DNA from: Peptococcaceae bacterium CEB3
GTDB taxonomy: Bacteria; Bacillota; Desulfitobacteriia; Desulfitobacteriales; Desulfitobacteriaceae
Reading direction: 5' to 3'
Assembly (NCBI GenBank): GCA_001029295.1
Contig: LDXJ01000056.1
Location: forward strand, 1 to 64,000
Length of the DNA stretch: 64,000 nucleotides
Each line of letters begins with the position of its first letter. Positions within the stretch are counted from its first letter, which is position 1. Below, piece by piece: positions 17,300 through 25,170 of the stretch. Below the pieces are notes generated by a model. It saw nothing but the letters and a program-made list of their open reading frames with translations, had not been told where the DNA came from and made no database searches. The position numbers were made by a program, and so were the translations under genes.

Positions 17300-18778
17300 T
17301 TATTTCTTCTTCGGCCTGGGCTCCATGCCGGCGATAGCCCTGACAATGTCCTTCTTGGACTCCAGGTCGTACTGGGAGGTGATGGCGATCTGTTCCATAA
17401 TCGGGGATCCGCCCCCATGATAGGATCCGTACTGCACAGAGCCCGTCGAGCCGGAGAGGCCAAAATCGATGAAGTTCAGCCAGAACTTAATTTGCTCCTC
17501 GATGGGGATTTTCGGATTCCGGTTGAGATACTTTTCCAGCAGCGCTTTGGTTTCGGGGTTGGTCAAGTCCTTTTCGTAAGGGAAAGTCGCAGGCATGCCC
17601 CCGGCAATATTGCACAAGATCTCTTGCTCGTGGAACACGGCCTCACCGGTCAGACATCTGCCAACATTGGCGTAGATGGAGTTGGGGATGTAGCTGCCGG
17701 GGCCATAGGGTACCAGACCCATCCCGGGCATGTAGACCTCGGGCTTGCCCAGGTCGGACGCCGTGTAACCGGCCGCGTAGCCGAGTTCCCCGGTCATGAT
17801 CAGTTCGGACAGCATTTTGCGCACATGCGGGGTCTTCTCAATTCCGTTAATTTCCGCTGCCAGCGCCGCCAGACCAATCACATAATCGAGCATGGCCGGT
17901 TTGCAGCCGGAGTAAGAATGACGGTGGAACAAGGCAAACAACAGAGCGGCGATGCCGCCGTGCTGAGTTTCCCCGCAGAGAAAGACGCGTTCCCAGGGAA
18001 TGAAGCAATCGTCAAAGATGACATAAGAATCCGTGTAACCGTATTCGATTCCCCGCTCATAGGTGTCGCGTTTGCGGTAATTGTGGAAATGGACAACCTG
18101 CTTGACTCCTTCATAGTCTGAAGGAACCGCGAAAGCCAGGGCATAGGCTTCTTCCCCCTTTTGCAGGGCCCTGTTCGGTACCACCAAGATCTCGTCGGAA
18201 ATGGAGGCTTCCGAGATATGGACCTTGCAGCCGCGGACGATGATGCCGTCGCTCCGCTCTTCCATCACGTGCACATACATGTCAGGGTCAATCTGCTCAG
18301 CCGGCCGTTTCAGCCGCTCGCCCTTGACATCGGTCTGCGCACAGCTGGCTACGAGGTCTTCTCTCTGAAACCGTTCCAGCCACTTGAGCCAATTGTCATG
18401 GTAGGCCGTTTTGGCCTTAGGGGACTTCTGAGCCTCATAGGATACCGCGTGAATTGCATTAGCGGCGTCAATACCCATGCACCGTTGAATGCACTGTCCG
18501 ACCTTGTTGACGAGCAGCCGGGTCATATCTTGCTTCTTATGCAGGTCTTCTACGCTCTGGTGAATGTGGTTAAATCGGCTGATGGTTTCCCCCGTGAGGT
18601 GGGAAGTCGCCGTACAGAGGTCCTTACTGGCGGGATCCCAAACCGCGTCAAAGGTCAAGCCCATGACATTAATGGCACCTTCCTGGCGTTCATCCAACCG
18701 ATCGATCTTTTCACCGTTGAAGTAGAGGTTATGGTTCATCTTGCCTAACCGTTCGATGTACTCAGCCCTTGTTCTCAT
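17300..18778 (-). CDS. abfD: 4-hydroxybutyryl-CoA dehydratase / vinylacetyl-CoA isomerase (AbfD)
   Basis: A 492-residue protein of the HpaB/AbfD flavoprotein superfamily. AbfD dehydrates 4-hydroxybutyryl-CoA to crotonyl-CoA by a ketyl-radical mechanism using FAD and a [4Fe-4S] cluster. The cluster ligands known from Clostridium aminobutyricum (C99, C103, H292, C299) have exact counterparts: C96 and C100 in VGQCIQRCMG, and H285 and C292 in FHRHSYSGC. That separates it from the cluster-free HpaB monooxygenases. ATG 18778 follows AAAGGAG at a seven-base gap and gives the family length of about 490. It is the first gene of the operon behind the sigma-54 promoter. A substituted substrate such as a 4-hydroxyvalerate thioester is not excluded. 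Confidence 0.9.
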   Translation of the reverse strand: MRTRAEYIERLGKMNHNLYFNGEKIDRLDERQEGAINVMGLTFDAVWDPASKDLCTATSHLTGETISRFNHIHQSVEDLHKKQDMTRLLVNKVGQCIQRCMGIDAANAIHAVSYEAQKSPKAKTAYHDNWLKWLERFQREDLVASCAQTDVKGERLKRPAEQIDPDMYVHVMEERSDGIIVRGCKVHISEASISDEILVVPNRALQKGEEAYALAFAVPSDYEGVKQVVHFHNYRKRDTYERGIEYGYTDSYVIFDDCFIPWERVFLCGETQHGGIAALLFALFHRHSYSGCKPAMLDYVIGLAALAAEINGIEKTPHVRKMLSELIMTGELGYAAGYTASDLGKPEVYMPGMGLVPYGPGSYIPNSIYANVGRCLTGEAVFHEQEILCNIAGGMPATFPYEKDLTNPETKALLEKYLNRNPKIPIEEQIKFWLNFIDFGLSGSTGSVQYGSYHGGGSPIMEQIAITSQYDLESKKDIVRAIAGMEPRPKKK

Positions 18779-18864
18779 GTTCATTCTCCTTTGCCAATTC
18801 GTGTTCCATGGCCCTGCCATCGGTTGGGTCGCTTGCCCGCATCCCACGACATGATGTGTGAGTA

Positions 18865-18896
18865 CCCGGCGATATGAATACCCGACGATATGAAAG
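18865..18896. repeat. Two 16-bp tandem repeats in the abfD leader
   Basis: Units CCCGGCGATATGAATA and CCCGACGATATGAAAG are adjacent, between the predicted transcription start and abfD. They lie within the roughly 170-nt leader and could bind a protein or be incidental. Confidence 0.5.
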
Positions 18897-18963
18897 CCCG
18901 CCCCCTTCTTTTCGCATTATTCGGAAATATGGTATCCCTCATGAGTCATGCAAGAATAGTGAT

Positions 18964-18978
18964 GCAAGAGTCGTGCCA
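18964..18978 (-). promoter_or_regulatory. Sigma-54 (-24/-12) promoter of the abfD operon
   Basis: On the minus strand the site reads TGGCAC-GACTC-TTGC, an exact match to the sigma-54 consensus TGGCAC-N5-TTGC. Transcription would start near 18952 and run into abfD (ATG 18778). Sigma-54 promoters need an AAA+ activator; the activator gene at 26737-28134 is the obvious candidate. Confidence 0.85.
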
Positions 18979-19040
18979 AGCATATCAAAACCTAAAAAAC
19001 CCTCCTGACTGGCAAGCAGACCGCAGCGGGTTACGACACG

Positions 19041-19057
19041 TGTATGAAATGCATACA
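19041..19057. promoter_or_regulatory. Activator-binding inverted repeat 1
   Basis: TGTATGAAATGCATACA has perfect 6-bp arms around five bases. Its centre lies about 97 bp upstream of the predicted abfD start, where sigma-54 enhancer sites usually sit. Confidence 0.7.
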
Positions 19058-19083
19058 AAACAGCGACGCCTCGACCGTTTGCC

Positions 19084-19100
19084 TGTATACTAAACATACA
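19084..19100. promoter_or_regulatory. Activator-binding inverted repeat 2
   Basis: TGTATACTAAACATACA has 5-bp arms and the same 17-bp length as the repeat at 19041. The centres are 43 bp apart, about four helical turns, so activator dimers would lie on the same DNA face. A third site of this type is at 28162-28178. The remainder of the 348-bp gap 18779-19126 shows nothing else. Confidence 0.7.
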
Positions 19101-19126
19101 ACCCGCGCTTTTGCTCGCGGGGCGAA

Positions 19127-19702
19127 TTAACTTTGACCCCTAATCCCGTTCAAAATATAGCCAGCAAAAAGTTCACCTATCTCAGAAGCAGACTTGGAAC
19201 CCTCTATTTTGTACCAAGTATGTATCCAATTTGTCGCGCCCATGATAAACAAGGCTATCATTTTGGCCTCTCCCGGTCGGATCTCACCCTGGGCCATTGC
19301 TTCGGACAAAGTGTCAATGAAGTATTGAAGATACCGGTCACGGCTCTTGATAATGGCAACCTTATGTTCGTCACTTAAGAATTGGATGCCTTGATAAGCA
19401 ACTTTGATCTCCCTATGGTGACTGTCAATCAACCGTACATGTTCTACAATCAGTCTCTCCAGTTGAATGACCGGTTCTTCCGGCTTGGCGCAAATATCTC
19501 TGGCTCCCTGATCGAATAACCCTATCGCCCGCTCATGAATTTGGTATAGGGCCTCTTCCTTACTGTCAATGTAATGATAGAGCCCGCCTTTGGTCAGGTC
19601 GGCGCGGTCGGCAATGTCTTGCATACTGGTCTCTTTGTACCCTTTTTCCGCAAACAAGGTGAGAATGACATCCAATATCTTTTCCTTACCGTTATGTTTC
19701 AT
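19127..19702 (-). CDS. TetR/AcrR-family transcriptional regulator
   Basis: A 191-residue repressor with the N-terminal helix-turn-helix GYKETSMQDIADRADLTKGGLYHYIDSKEEAL and a helical ligand domain. It resembles TetR regulators of fatty-acid catabolism that release DNA on binding an acyl-CoA. AGAAGGA lies nine bases before ATG 19702. It is divergent from the selenoprotein/acyl-CoA dehydrogenase operon and a palindrome at 19872-19889 lies between them, so it probably represses itself and that operon. Confidence 0.92.
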   Translation of the reverse strand: MKHNGKEKILDVILTLFAEKGYKETSMQDIADRADLTKGGLYHYIDSKEEALYQIHERAIGLFDQGARDICAKPEEPVIQLERLIVEHVRLIDSHHREIKVAYQGIQFLSDEHKVAIIKSRDRYLQYFIDTLSEAMAQGEIRPGEAKMIALFIMGATNWIHTWYKIEGSKSASEIGELFAGYILNGIRGQS

Positions 19703-19871
19703 AATTTTCTATCCTTCTTCTATCTAATTTGTCCCCTTCCCAGACAGCCATAACCAACGCAAAAACCGGCGCCCCTCAAAATGCCTGACATTGCCTGAAC
19801 AATGAACAGAGGGAGTCCGGTATTCTTTCTTCTTCACCTCTTTTATAAATTTTCAGATTTTACTTGCTATT

Positions 19872-19889
19872 ATACCAATCGGTCGGTAT
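19872..19889. promoter_or_regulatory. Probable TetR operator
   Basis: ATACCAATCGGTCGGTAT is an 18-bp palindrome of the form ATACCnAnCGnTnGGTAT, typical of FadR-type TetR operators. It lies in the 377-bp divergent gap (19703-20079) between the regulator and the operon starting at 20080. No other element in that gap is clear. Confidence 0.75.
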
Positions 19890-20079
19890 ATTTATTATAG
19901 AATCAATTCGTTTCCAACGCAAGGGTAAGATTCGGTCCGAAGGGAGGTGTGAAAATTTGTCCGCTCATTAAGCACAGATCCCGCGCACACCAACTGGCAA
20001 ACAAAGTACTTGCTAAAACGACAACTGGAGTCGACCCCCGCTTAGCTATTCCTGCATAGATATTGGAGGATGATAAAAC

Positions 20080-20931
20080 GTGAAACCCGTGAACTATATC
20101 TCAAATCTGGATGCCTCGTATCAAGCCCAGGGCTTCCCCCCTTACAAATGGCTGGAGTTTTCTTCGAGCCCTTTCACTCCCTTACGGAAACCTTTGGGCC
20201 AGAGCCGCTTAGCGCTCATCAGTTCCGCCGGTATTTTCCGGGAGGATCAGGAACCGTTTGACCCCTGGGCGGTAAACGGCCTGGGTTTTCGTCTTATCCC
20301 CATTGAAACCGCTTATAAAAAGCTGAGGCTGGCCCATAATTATTTTGATCATCGGGATGCCTTGAAAGATCTCAATTGCGTCTTTCCGGTAGAGCGTCTC
20401 CAAGAATTAGCCGATCAGGGACTTATTAAGGATTTGGCCCCTAACGCTATTACCTTGGGCATGGGACGTCTTTTCAAGCGGACAGCCCTGCAAACGGAAA
20501 CAGCGCCCAAAATTATTAAGGAATTACAGGAACAAAAGGCCGATGTTGTGCTGCTGGTACCCGCCTGATCGTTAGATCATCAGTCGGTCGGACTGATCGC
20601 ACGCACCATTGAGGAAGCGGGAATACCCACGATCTACTTAGGCTCTTGCAGGGACATTATGGAACGAGTCAAACCCCCTCGCAGTGTTTTTATTAATTAT
20701 CCCCTGGGCCACCCCTGCGGCAAGCCGTTTGACGCCCCTTTACAGAGCCATATTCTCAGAGATACTCTAAATTTCTTTTCCACGGCCACTGTCCCTGGAC
20801 AAATTCAGGATCTGCCCTATCAATGGGAAAAGGATTTCAGCTGGGACAACTATTTTCGTGACATACGGGAAATGGTTGAGGAAGAAGGGGGACAAGTCCA
20901 GGAATGGAAGCCCAAAGGGAAGAGTTTATAG
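20080..20931 (+). CDS. Selenoprotein of the glycine/sarcosine/betaine reductase B (GrdB-like) family
   Basis: A single reading frame of 283 residues is interrupted only by TGA at 20566-20568 (residue 163). From memory, non-selenium relatives carry a VPxCPxCHQSVGL motif; here the frame reads LLVPA-Sec-SLDHQSVGLI, so the TGA stands at the first Cys of that motif, and the second Cys is Asp. Similarity continues after it (EEAGIPT, RVKPPRSVFINYPLGHP). A SECIS-like hairpin follows at 20579-20597. GTG at 20080 has GGAGG ten bases upstream. The family cleaves C-N bonds in Grd/Prd systems, but stand-alone members beside acyl-CoA genes have no known role. A nonsense mutation is the alternative; the conserved downstream half argues against it. 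Confidence 0.82.
20579..20597 (+). promoter_or_regulatory. Bacterial SECIS-like hairpin
   Basis: ATCAGTC pairs perfectly with GACTGAT around the loop GGTCG and starts ten bases after the TGA. E. coli fdhF SECIS also has a GGUC apical loop at a similar distance from its UGA. This supports UGA being read as selenocysteine through SelB. Confidence 0.68.
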
Positions 20932-20943
20932 AGCAAAGGGGTA

Positions 20944-22116
20944 ATGAAGGTGGACTTTGATTTTTCGCCGGAAGAGAAGGAACTGGTTGGTGATGTGAGG
21001 TCTTTCCTTAGGTCGGAAACGACGCCAGAGCTTAGGGAGGAGTCCCTGAACAACGGTTTCTGCTATGGAGGTCCCCTGGGCCGCAAATTTATCAGAAGCT
21101 TTGCCGCAAACGGCTGGCTTACACCCAACTGGCCCCGAGAATACGGCGGACTCGGAGCATCAGCCATGGTCACCTTTGCGATCCGGGAGGAAATGTCTTA
21201 CGCCAGAGTTCCGATCATATTTGTCGCCGCCCACATGGCCGGGCCCACGATTATCCATTATGGGAGCGAGGAGATGAAAAGAAAATGGCTTTTGCCCATT
21301 GCCAGGGGGGAAATTGAGTTTTCCTTGGGGTATACGGAGCCACAGGCAGGATCGGATCTTTCAGCGCTGCAGATACAGGCGATGGATAATGGGGACCATT
21401 TTCTCATCAACGGCCAGAAACTTTTCAATACTCACAGCCACCTGGCCGATTATCACTGGCTGGCGGCCAGGACTGATCCCGGAGCCAATCGGTACCAGGG
21501 AGTATCCATGATGATCGTGGACCTGAAAAGCCCCGGTATCACTATCCGCCCCATCATAACAATGGCCGGATGGCAAACCAATGAGGTCTTTTATGACGAC
21601 GTGGCGGTTCCCAAAAAGAACCTGGTCGGCGAGCTTAACAAGGGATTTTACTACCTGATGTCAGCCTTGGACTACGAAAGGATGTTCCCGCTGGGGGCAT
21701 ACCGGCGGCTTTTTGATGAAATTGTGGAATACGCCAGAGAGACAATGGTCAATGGTCAGCTGCTTTCTAAGAATCCCCTGGTGCGCGATAAGCTCGTCCG
21801 GCTGCAGATTGAAATAGAAGCCAACCGGCTTTTGTACTACCGGCTGGCCCATATTCTGGACAAAGGTGAGATACCGAACTACCAGACCGCCATGCAAAAG
21901 GTTTTCGCCACTGAACTGGCTCAGAGAATAACAAAAACGGGGATGGAGATTCTTGGTTCTTTTTCCCTGCTCAAGCGAGGGTCGAGGCATGCCAAATTGG
22001 ACGGTTTGGCTGAACTTTTCCACCGCTGGAGCGTGGTGGAAACCATCTACGCCGGAACCTCGGAAATCCAGAGAACGATTATTGCCAGACGGGGCCTGAA
22101 CCTTCCGGGAAAGTGA
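20944..22116 (+). CDS. Acyl-CoA dehydrogenase, probable alpha subunit of a pair
   Basis: A 390-residue flavoprotein. It has NWPREYGGLGAS, the flavin/substrate stretch GYTEPQAGSDLSAL and the C-terminal IYAGTSEIQRTIIARR. The YEGT-type catalytic Glu is replaced by Ala, as in long-chain and FadE-type members that use an acid elsewhere. It starts 12 bp after the selenoprotein and ends 15 bp before a second, more divergent dehydrogenase, the arrangement of alpha2-beta2 heteromers such as mycobacterial FadE pairs. Confidence 0.9.
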   Translation: MKVDFDFSPEEKELVGDVRSFLRSETTPELREESLNNGFCYGGPLGRKFIRSFAANGWLTPNWPREYGGLGASAMVTFAIREEMSYARVPIIFVAAHMAGPTIIHYGSEEMKRKWLLPIARGEIEFSLGYTEPQAGSDLSALQIQAMDNGDHFLINGQKLFNTHSHLADYHWLAARTDPGANRYQGVSMMIVDLKSPGITIRPIITMAGWQTNEVFYDDVAVPKKNLVGELNKGFYYLMSALDYERMFPLGAYRRLFDEIVEYARETMVNGQLLSKNPLVRDKLVRLQIEIEANRLLYYRLAHILDKGEIPNYQTAMQKVFATELAQRITKTGMEILGSFSLLKRGSRHAKLDGLAELFHRWSVVETIYAGTSEIQRTIIARRGLNLPGK

Positions 22117-22131
22117 AAGGAAAGAAGTGCC

Positions 22132-23268
22132 ATGAATTATGATTTAAGTGACGAACAAAACATGCTTAAGCGCGGATCGCGCAAGTTCCTGGCAAAGGAG
22201 TGCACAGGCCGGTTTGTTCGGGAAATGGCTGTTGATGAAAAGGGGTTTACTGAGGAACTCTGGCAGAAGATGGCTGATCTTGACTGGATGGGAATAGCTA
22301 TTCCGGATCAGTATGGCGGTTCCGGAGGGAATTTTCTTGACCTCGTAGTGCTCCTCAGCGAAATGGGATACAGCCTGCTTCCCGGCCCGTTTTTTTCCGC
22401 TGTGGTTTTGGGCGGATTTGCCGTGGTTGAGGCTGGGGATGAAAAACAAAAGAAAACTATCCTGCCTGATCTGGCTTTAGGCAAAAAATTTATGACCATG
22501 GCTTGGATGGAGGAGGAAGGCCGCTGCTTTCCTGCGGATATCAAGCTCTCGGCCAGGAAAGAAAACGGAAATTACGTTCTTTCCGGAAGCAAGCTTTTTG
22601 TAGCTGACGCCCATGTGTCAGATATCATTATCTGTGCAGCCAGAACTGCTGAAGCATCTGAGGACCCTTGCAGTGGGATTAGCCTGTTTCTCGTAGACGC
22701 CGGCAGCCCGGGAATCAACCTGTATCCTTTGGATACCATGGCGGGGGACAAACAGTTTGAAGTTGTATTCAATCGGGTCGAAGTTTCCGCGAGCAAACTC
22801 TTAGGCGAATCCGGCGGGGGGTGGAGGATTCTGGAGAAGGTAATTCTCATGGCGGCCACCGCAAAGTGCGCCGAGATGAGCGGAGGAGCTGAAAGGGTTA
22901 TGGACCTGGTGCTGAAGCATGTGAATCAGCGTGTTCAGTTCGGGCGCCCGATCGGATCCTTTCAGGCCGTACAGCACCACTGCGCCGACATGTTGATCTA
23001 CCTCGACACCCTAAAATTCATGACCTTCCAGGCCGCGTGGAAAATTGCCAACGGGTCTGATTTTGCCCAAGAGGCGTCCATGTGCAAGGCATTGGCGGGC
23101 GAGTACTACCGAAAGCTTATTGCCCTGGCCCATCAGGTCATGGGGGGTGTAGGGTTTATGGAGGAATTTGACCTGCAGCTTTATTTCAAGCGTGCGGCTC
23201 ACGCCGAAGCAATGTTCGGCGACGGTGATTTTCATAGGGAACTTGTCGCACAGATTATGGGACTTTAG
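22132..23268 (+). CDS. Acyl-CoA dehydrogenase, probable beta subunit of a pair
   Basis: A 378-residue acyl-CoA dehydrogenase-fold protein with IPDQYGGSGGNFLDLVVLL, the dimer-helix stretch RVQFGRPIGSFQAVQHHCAD and the C-terminal FGDGDFHRELVAQ instead of the YEGT/YAGT loop. Such C-termini mark the partner subunit in heteromeric dehydrogenases. The mid-region usually carrying TEPxAGSD is degenerate (AWMEEEGRCFPADIK), so it may contribute FAD binding rather than catalysis. AAAGGAAAG precedes ATG 22132. Confidence 0.88.
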   Translation: MNYDLSDEQNMLKRGSRKFLAKECTGRFVREMAVDEKGFTEELWQKMADLDWMGIAIPDQYGGSGGNFLDLVVLLSEMGYSLLPGPFFSAVVLGGFAVVEAGDEKQKKTILPDLALGKKFMTMAWMEEEGRCFPADIKLSARKENGNYVLSGSKLFVADAHVSDIIICAARTAEASEDPCSGISLFLVDAGSPGINLYPLDTMAGDKQFEVVFNRVEVSASKLLGESGGGWRILEKVILMAATAKCAEMSGGAERVMDLVLKHVNQRVQFGRPIGSFQAVQHHCADMLIYLDTLKFMTFQAAWKIANGSDFAQEASMCKALAGEYYRKLIALAHQVMGGVGFMEEFDLQLYFKRAAHAEAMFGDGDFHRELVAQIMGL

Positions 23269-23361
23269 TATCCACCCTATCAATGGTCCCGATTTGCTGA
23301 CAGTCCTTGGACTCCTTTTGTCAAAGCGTTATCCCGGACATATATTGCGGGGGTGAATTAG

Positions 23362-25170
23362 ATGATTCTAGCGGCAGAGGAAATTATCAGGGAGTATACC
23401 GAAAAGGGTTGCTGGCGCAAGAAGGAAACGCTGTTGGACGATTTCAGATTAAATGTCAGGTGGTTTCCGGGAAGAACCGCCCTGGTAGATCCGCCGAACA
23501 AGGAAGTTCTGGTCGGTCTGAAACCGGAAAGGGTTACCTACAGTGATCTCGGCAGGGCCGTTGACGCGATGGCTACAGCACTGGTAGAAATGGGTATTAA
23601 AAAGAACGATGTTGTGCTGGTCCAGCTTCCGAACTGCTGGGAACTGGCCATGCTTTACCTGGCCATAGGAAGGGCTGGCGCTATTTCATCACCTGTCCCC
23701 GTTCAGTGGCGGCAGAAGGAAATCGGGTACATCGCTTCTGTTACGGAGGCTAAAGCTTTTATCACCCTCAAGGAATTCAACCGGTTCCGCCACCTTGAGA
23801 TGGCCGGGGAACTTAAAAATACGCTTCCCGGACTGGAACACGTTATTTCTTTGGAAGATGTCAAGAGAATGGCTGCAGGGCAGGAGGATCCTGGGAGGCT
23901 TGATCAGATAGAAATAGATCCCAACGATATCTTTTTCATTGAATGGACCTCCGGAACAGAGGCAGAGCCGAAAGGGTGTCCTATCAGCCACAACAACTGG
24001 TATGCCCTGAGCAACATGTTTCTCGTGCTTTATGAGTGCAGGATGGGAGATGTTATCCTATTGCCCGCTCCCTGTGTCAATATGTCCGCCACGGTTGCTT
24101 ATCTGCCCTGGATCAGGATAGCCGGAACTCTTGTCCTGCACCACCCGTTTGACGGGGAGGTATTTATCCGCCAGATCATCGAGGAGAAAGTAAATTTTAC
24201 CGGAATGGTTCCGGCAATGTTGATCATGATGCTTAAGCACCCTCGTGTGAATGAATTCGATTTTTCATCCGTCAGGGTCATGCTCACCGGATCGGCCCCC
24301 CCTCCCCCCTTCGCCATTAAAGAGTTTTACAAAAGGTGGGGCATAGAAATAATAAACAACTGGGGACAGAACGAGGGGACCAATCTTACCAGCGGGGCCG
24401 TTACAGGCTCGCTTGAGGACAGGATTAGCTTTCCGCAGTTCGGCAAGAAAGATGCACAGTGGCCGTTCGAGACCTTTTTCAAAGGTATTGAGACAAAGAT
24501 TGTGGATACTGAGACCGGGAAAGAACTGACCACTCCCGGCCAGGTGGGGGAATTACTGTACAAATCACCCAGCGTGATGGCCTGCTACTATAAGCAACCG
24601 GAGATGACGAAGAGGGCTTTTGAGCCGGACGGGTTTTTCCATACCGGCGACCTTTTCCAACTGAGGGAGGGCAACTCTTTCAGCTATTTCGACCGCAAGA
24701 AGGACATCATTATACGGGGCGGATTCAATATCAGTGCGCAGGAAATTGAAAACATGGTGGTATCCCACCCGAAGGTGGCGGAGGCTGCCGCGGTGGCGAT
24801 GTCGGACGAGATGCTGGGGGAAAAGGCATGTATCTTTGTTGTTACTGCCGGGGGCGAAACCGTGACCCTGGAGGAAATAACCCGGTTTGTCAGAGAAAAA
24901 GGGGTGGCGGTTTACAAATTGCCCGAGAGAATAGAGAGGATCGATGCCCTCCCGCGCAACCCCGTTGGCAAAATATTGAAGAGAGAGCTCAGAAACATCC
25001 TGGAGAAAAAGGTTGCGGAAGAAGAAGGAACCCGGCAGACTCTAACTGAATCGGTTGAGAAGGGAGCTATTGAACATGCCAAAGAATTGGGAATGGAACA
25101 CCCCCAGACCTACCGGCAATCTGAGTCTTGGAAAGATCCTGAAGAACGTCGCTTTAGCCTACCCAAATAA
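23362..25170 (+). CDS. AMP-forming acyl-CoA synthetase, long C-terminus
   Basis: A 602-residue adenylate-forming ligase. It has FIEWTSGTEAEPKGCPISHN (A3, with GTEAEP in place of GTTGxP), NNWGQNEGTNL (A5), FFHTGDLFQLREG (A7), IIRGGFNISAQEIENMV (A8) and NPVGKILKRELR with the A10 Lys. GGGGGTG lies six bases before ATG 23362. After the A10 motif the frame runs on for about 60 residues and overlaps the next gene by 95 bp in another frame, far more than the usual few bases, so a late frameshift is possible. Confidence 0.88.
   Translation: MILAAEEIIREYTEKGCWRKKETLLDDFRLNVRWFPGRTALVDPPNKEVLVGLKPERVTYSDLGRAVDAMATALVEMGIKKNDVVLVQLPNCWELAMLYLAIGRAGAISSPVPVQWRQKEIGYIASVTEAKAFITLKEFNRFRHLEMAGELKNTLPGLEHVISLEDVKRMAAGQEDPGRLDQIEIDPNDIFFIEWTSGTEAEPKGCPISHNNWYALSNMFLVLYECRMGDVILLPAPCVNMSATVAYLPWIRIAGTLVLHHPFDGEVFIRQIIEEKVNFTGMVPAMLIMMLKHPRVNEFDFSSVRVMLTGSAPPPPFAIKEFYKRWGIEIINNWGQNEGTNLTSGAVTGSLEDRISFPQFGKKDAQWPFETFFKGIETKIVDTETGKELTTPGQVGELLYKSPSVMACYYKQPEMTKRAFEPDGFFHTGDLFQLREGNSFSYFDRKKDIIIRGGFNISAQEIENMVVSHPKVAEAAAVAMSDEMLGEKACIFVVTAGGETVTLEEITRFVREKGVAVYKLPERIERIDALPRNPVGKILKRELRNILEKKVAEEEGTRQTLTESVEKGAIEHAKELGMEHPQTYRQSESWKDPEERRFSLPK

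Noticed and set aside
19998-20020. TGGCA...TTGCT pattern upstream of the selenoprotein operon, resembling a sigma-54 promoter
   Set aside because: The GG and GC elements are four bases too far apart for -24/-12 recognition, and a TetR operator better explains control.
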